NCBI RefSeq assembly: GCF_900167335.1
Contig: NZ_FUXI01000001.1
Span: 39,014 to 103,013, forward strand
Length of the DNA: 64,000 bases
Source of the DNA: Pilibacter termitis
GTDB taxonomy: Bacteria; Bacillota; Bacilli; Lactobacillales; Streptococcaceae
Direction of reading: 5' to 3'
The notes beneath the pieces are model-generated. The model was not told the origin of the DNA. It was given only the letters and a program-made list of their open reading frames with translations, and made no database searches. The translations under genes were made by a program, and so were the position numbers. Positions 63,273-64,000 of this stretch are shown here, one piece after another; the stretch's first letter is position 1; each line of letters opens with the position of its first letter.

Positions 63273-63316
63273 AAAAGAGTAAGGAAGGTTGTTAGTGGCT
63301 TCCTTGCTCTTTTTTC
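63273..63316 (+). terminator. sodA terminator
   Basis: AAAGAGTAAGGAAG and CTTCCTTGCTCTTTTTT form a 12-13 bp stem with one mismatch and a T tail. Confidence 0.9.
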
Positions 63317-63320
63317 TTGT

Positions 63321-63421
63321 GTACTCTTAAAACTCCGCTTAATACCAAATTAGATAGTTTTTTCCCGCTTTTCTTTGATGTGTTTCCTCAGAAACTTAAA
63401 CGGAATTATTAGGGGTGTCTA
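63321..63421. repeat. Degenerate MITE-like element downstream of sodA (copy F)
   Basis: The left part matches the reverse complement of copy E almost base for base (ACTCCGCTTAA, TAAATTAG.TAGTTTTT), and the right end TTATTAGGGGTGTCT is a worn terminal repeat. It is shorter (about 101 bp) and in the opposite orientation to copy E. Confidence 0.6.
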
Positions 63422-63485
63422 TATGGGTATTCACATACTTTGACAGCATAAGAAAAACGGGGAATGTTCAAGGAATAGCATGAAA

Positions 63486-64000
63486 CTATTCCCCACCGCT
63501 TTCCTCACTTTCCTCAACAACAAGTGGTTCAATTTCACGAAACAGCACACGTAGTTCGGAAACTCTTGTTCCCTCCATTTTTTCTTTGTGGAGAGTTAAA
63601 TGGTCGTGGTCGTTATCGACATCATAGCTAATTTCCTCATGCTCGTCTGGAATAGTTCCAACAGCAGTCAAAAAATAGCCTGCCATCGTATCGACATCGT
63701 CCATTTCTAAATTGGTATCAAATTCCTCGTTGAACTCATCAATGAGCATACGACCTTGAATAATGTATTCATTCTTACCGATTTGGCTAAATAGCACTTC
63801 TTTTTCATCGGTTTCATCATCAATTTCACCGACAATTTCCTCAAGCAAGTCCTCTAATGTCACAAGACCTGCCACGCCACTATATTCGTCAAGTAAAATA
63901 GCCATTTGATTTTGCGTCCGTTTTAATTCGGTCAATAAATCGTCAATGAAAATGGTTTCTGGCACGAAAAGTGGTTCTTGTAAAATTTCACGAAGATTGA
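63486..64000 (-). CDS. CorC/HlyC-type hemolysin family protein (5' end beyond the window)
   Basis: The visible 171 codons are the C-terminal part of a DUF21-CBS-CorC membrane protein (YhdP/YugS type). The second CBS domain reads QNQMAILLDEYSGVAGLVTLEDLLEEIVGEIDDE, and the transporter-associated CorC_HlyC domain (IIQGRMLIDEFNEEFD, MAGYFLTAVGTIP) follows. The frame stays open to base 64000, where the upstream codons N-L-R-E-I-L-Q-E-P-L-F continue the CBS region. An internal GTG near 63965 is not the start. Members are linked to Mg2+ or Co2+ efflux. Confidence 0.88.
   Translation of the reverse strand, partial: NLREILQEPLFVPETIFIDDLLTELKRTQNQMAILLDEYSGVAGLVTLEDLLEEIVGEIDDETDEKEVLFSQIGKNEYIIQGRMLIDEFNEEFDTNLEMDDVDTMAGYFLTAVGTIPDEHEEISYDVDNDHDHLTLHKEKMEGTRVSELRVLFREIEPLVVEESEESGGE

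Overview
The window is a low-GC, densely packed stretch of a Gram-positive chromosome. The gene set points to Lactobacillales, most likely an Enterococcus-like lactic acid bacterium: an E. hirae-type ntpFIKECGABD V-ATPase operon, MapZ, LtaS, a split CoaB/CoaC plus an ECF S component, FakA with an Asp23-family protein next to rpmB, a DUF1149 gene, MnSOD and PotABCD. TTG and GTG starts behind strong AAGGAGG-type ribosome binding sites are common (rpmB, hup, der, ltaS, ntpA, ntpB). No rRNA, tRNA, CRISPR array, prophage or intact insertion sequence was seen. The genus cannot be named from the window alone.

Layout. 1-5.5 kb: PAP2 phosphatase, the tRNA-modification pair mnmL/mnmM, then convergent fakA and yloU, and rpmB with a structured leader. 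5.9-9.8 kb: potABCD on the minus strand. 10-12 kb: coaB, coaC and a PanT-like ECF S component. 12-20 kb, minus strand: a BceRS-like two-component pair without a transporter, a small unknown gene, fhs, a histidine phosphatase, DUF1149, a HAD hydrolase with an upstream 45-codon gene, hup and der. 20-30 kb: an RlmI-type methyltransferase, ltaS, a lysozyme-like protein, a YejK-type nucleoid protein, a TVP38 protein, an AI-2E family protein with a GutA-type IIA, a lactonase and apt. 30-42 kb: recJ, an SDR, rnz, an APC permease, mapZ, a candidate small RNA, murC, a disordered basic protein and a YbaK-type editing protein. 42-51 kb: the V-ATPase operon. 51-59.5 kb: a hexuronate module (TRAP transporter, uxaC, uxuA, uxuB and a divergent GntR regulator). 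59.7-64 kb: a frameshifted LytTR regulator, sdaAB/sdaAA, sodA and a truncated CorC/HlyC gene.

How the genes work together. The TRAP transporter probably imports a hexuronate, which UxaC, UxuB and UxuA convert to 2-keto-3-deoxygluconate. A cre-like site over the promoter and the divergent FCD-GntR gene fit catabolite and inducer control. CoaB, CoaC and the S component join pantothenate uptake to CoA synthesis. MapZ and MurC serve division and wall synthesis, and LtaS makes lipoteichoic acid. The NtpK ring subunit carries all the Na+ ligand residues known from E. hirae, so the V-ATPase is probably a sodium pump.

The most unusual material is non-coding. (1) A family of roughly 120-180 bp structured repeats, 'tctagctacga...cgcttttct', occurs in 11 largely complete copies plus three remnants between 1 and 30.6 kb. 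All lie in the same orientation, and the paired arms change together between copies. (2) A convincing 116-nt small RNA gene with its own promoter and terminator lies between murC and mapZ; both of its hairpin loops are C-rich. (3) A MITE-like family with 'TAAGGGCACCTCTAAAAACT' ends flanks sodA and supplies the stop codon or terminator of several genes. (4) The rpmB leader has a nested hairpin whose loop can pair with the Shine-Dalgarno sequence. (5) A LytTR regulator is split at an eight-T tract.
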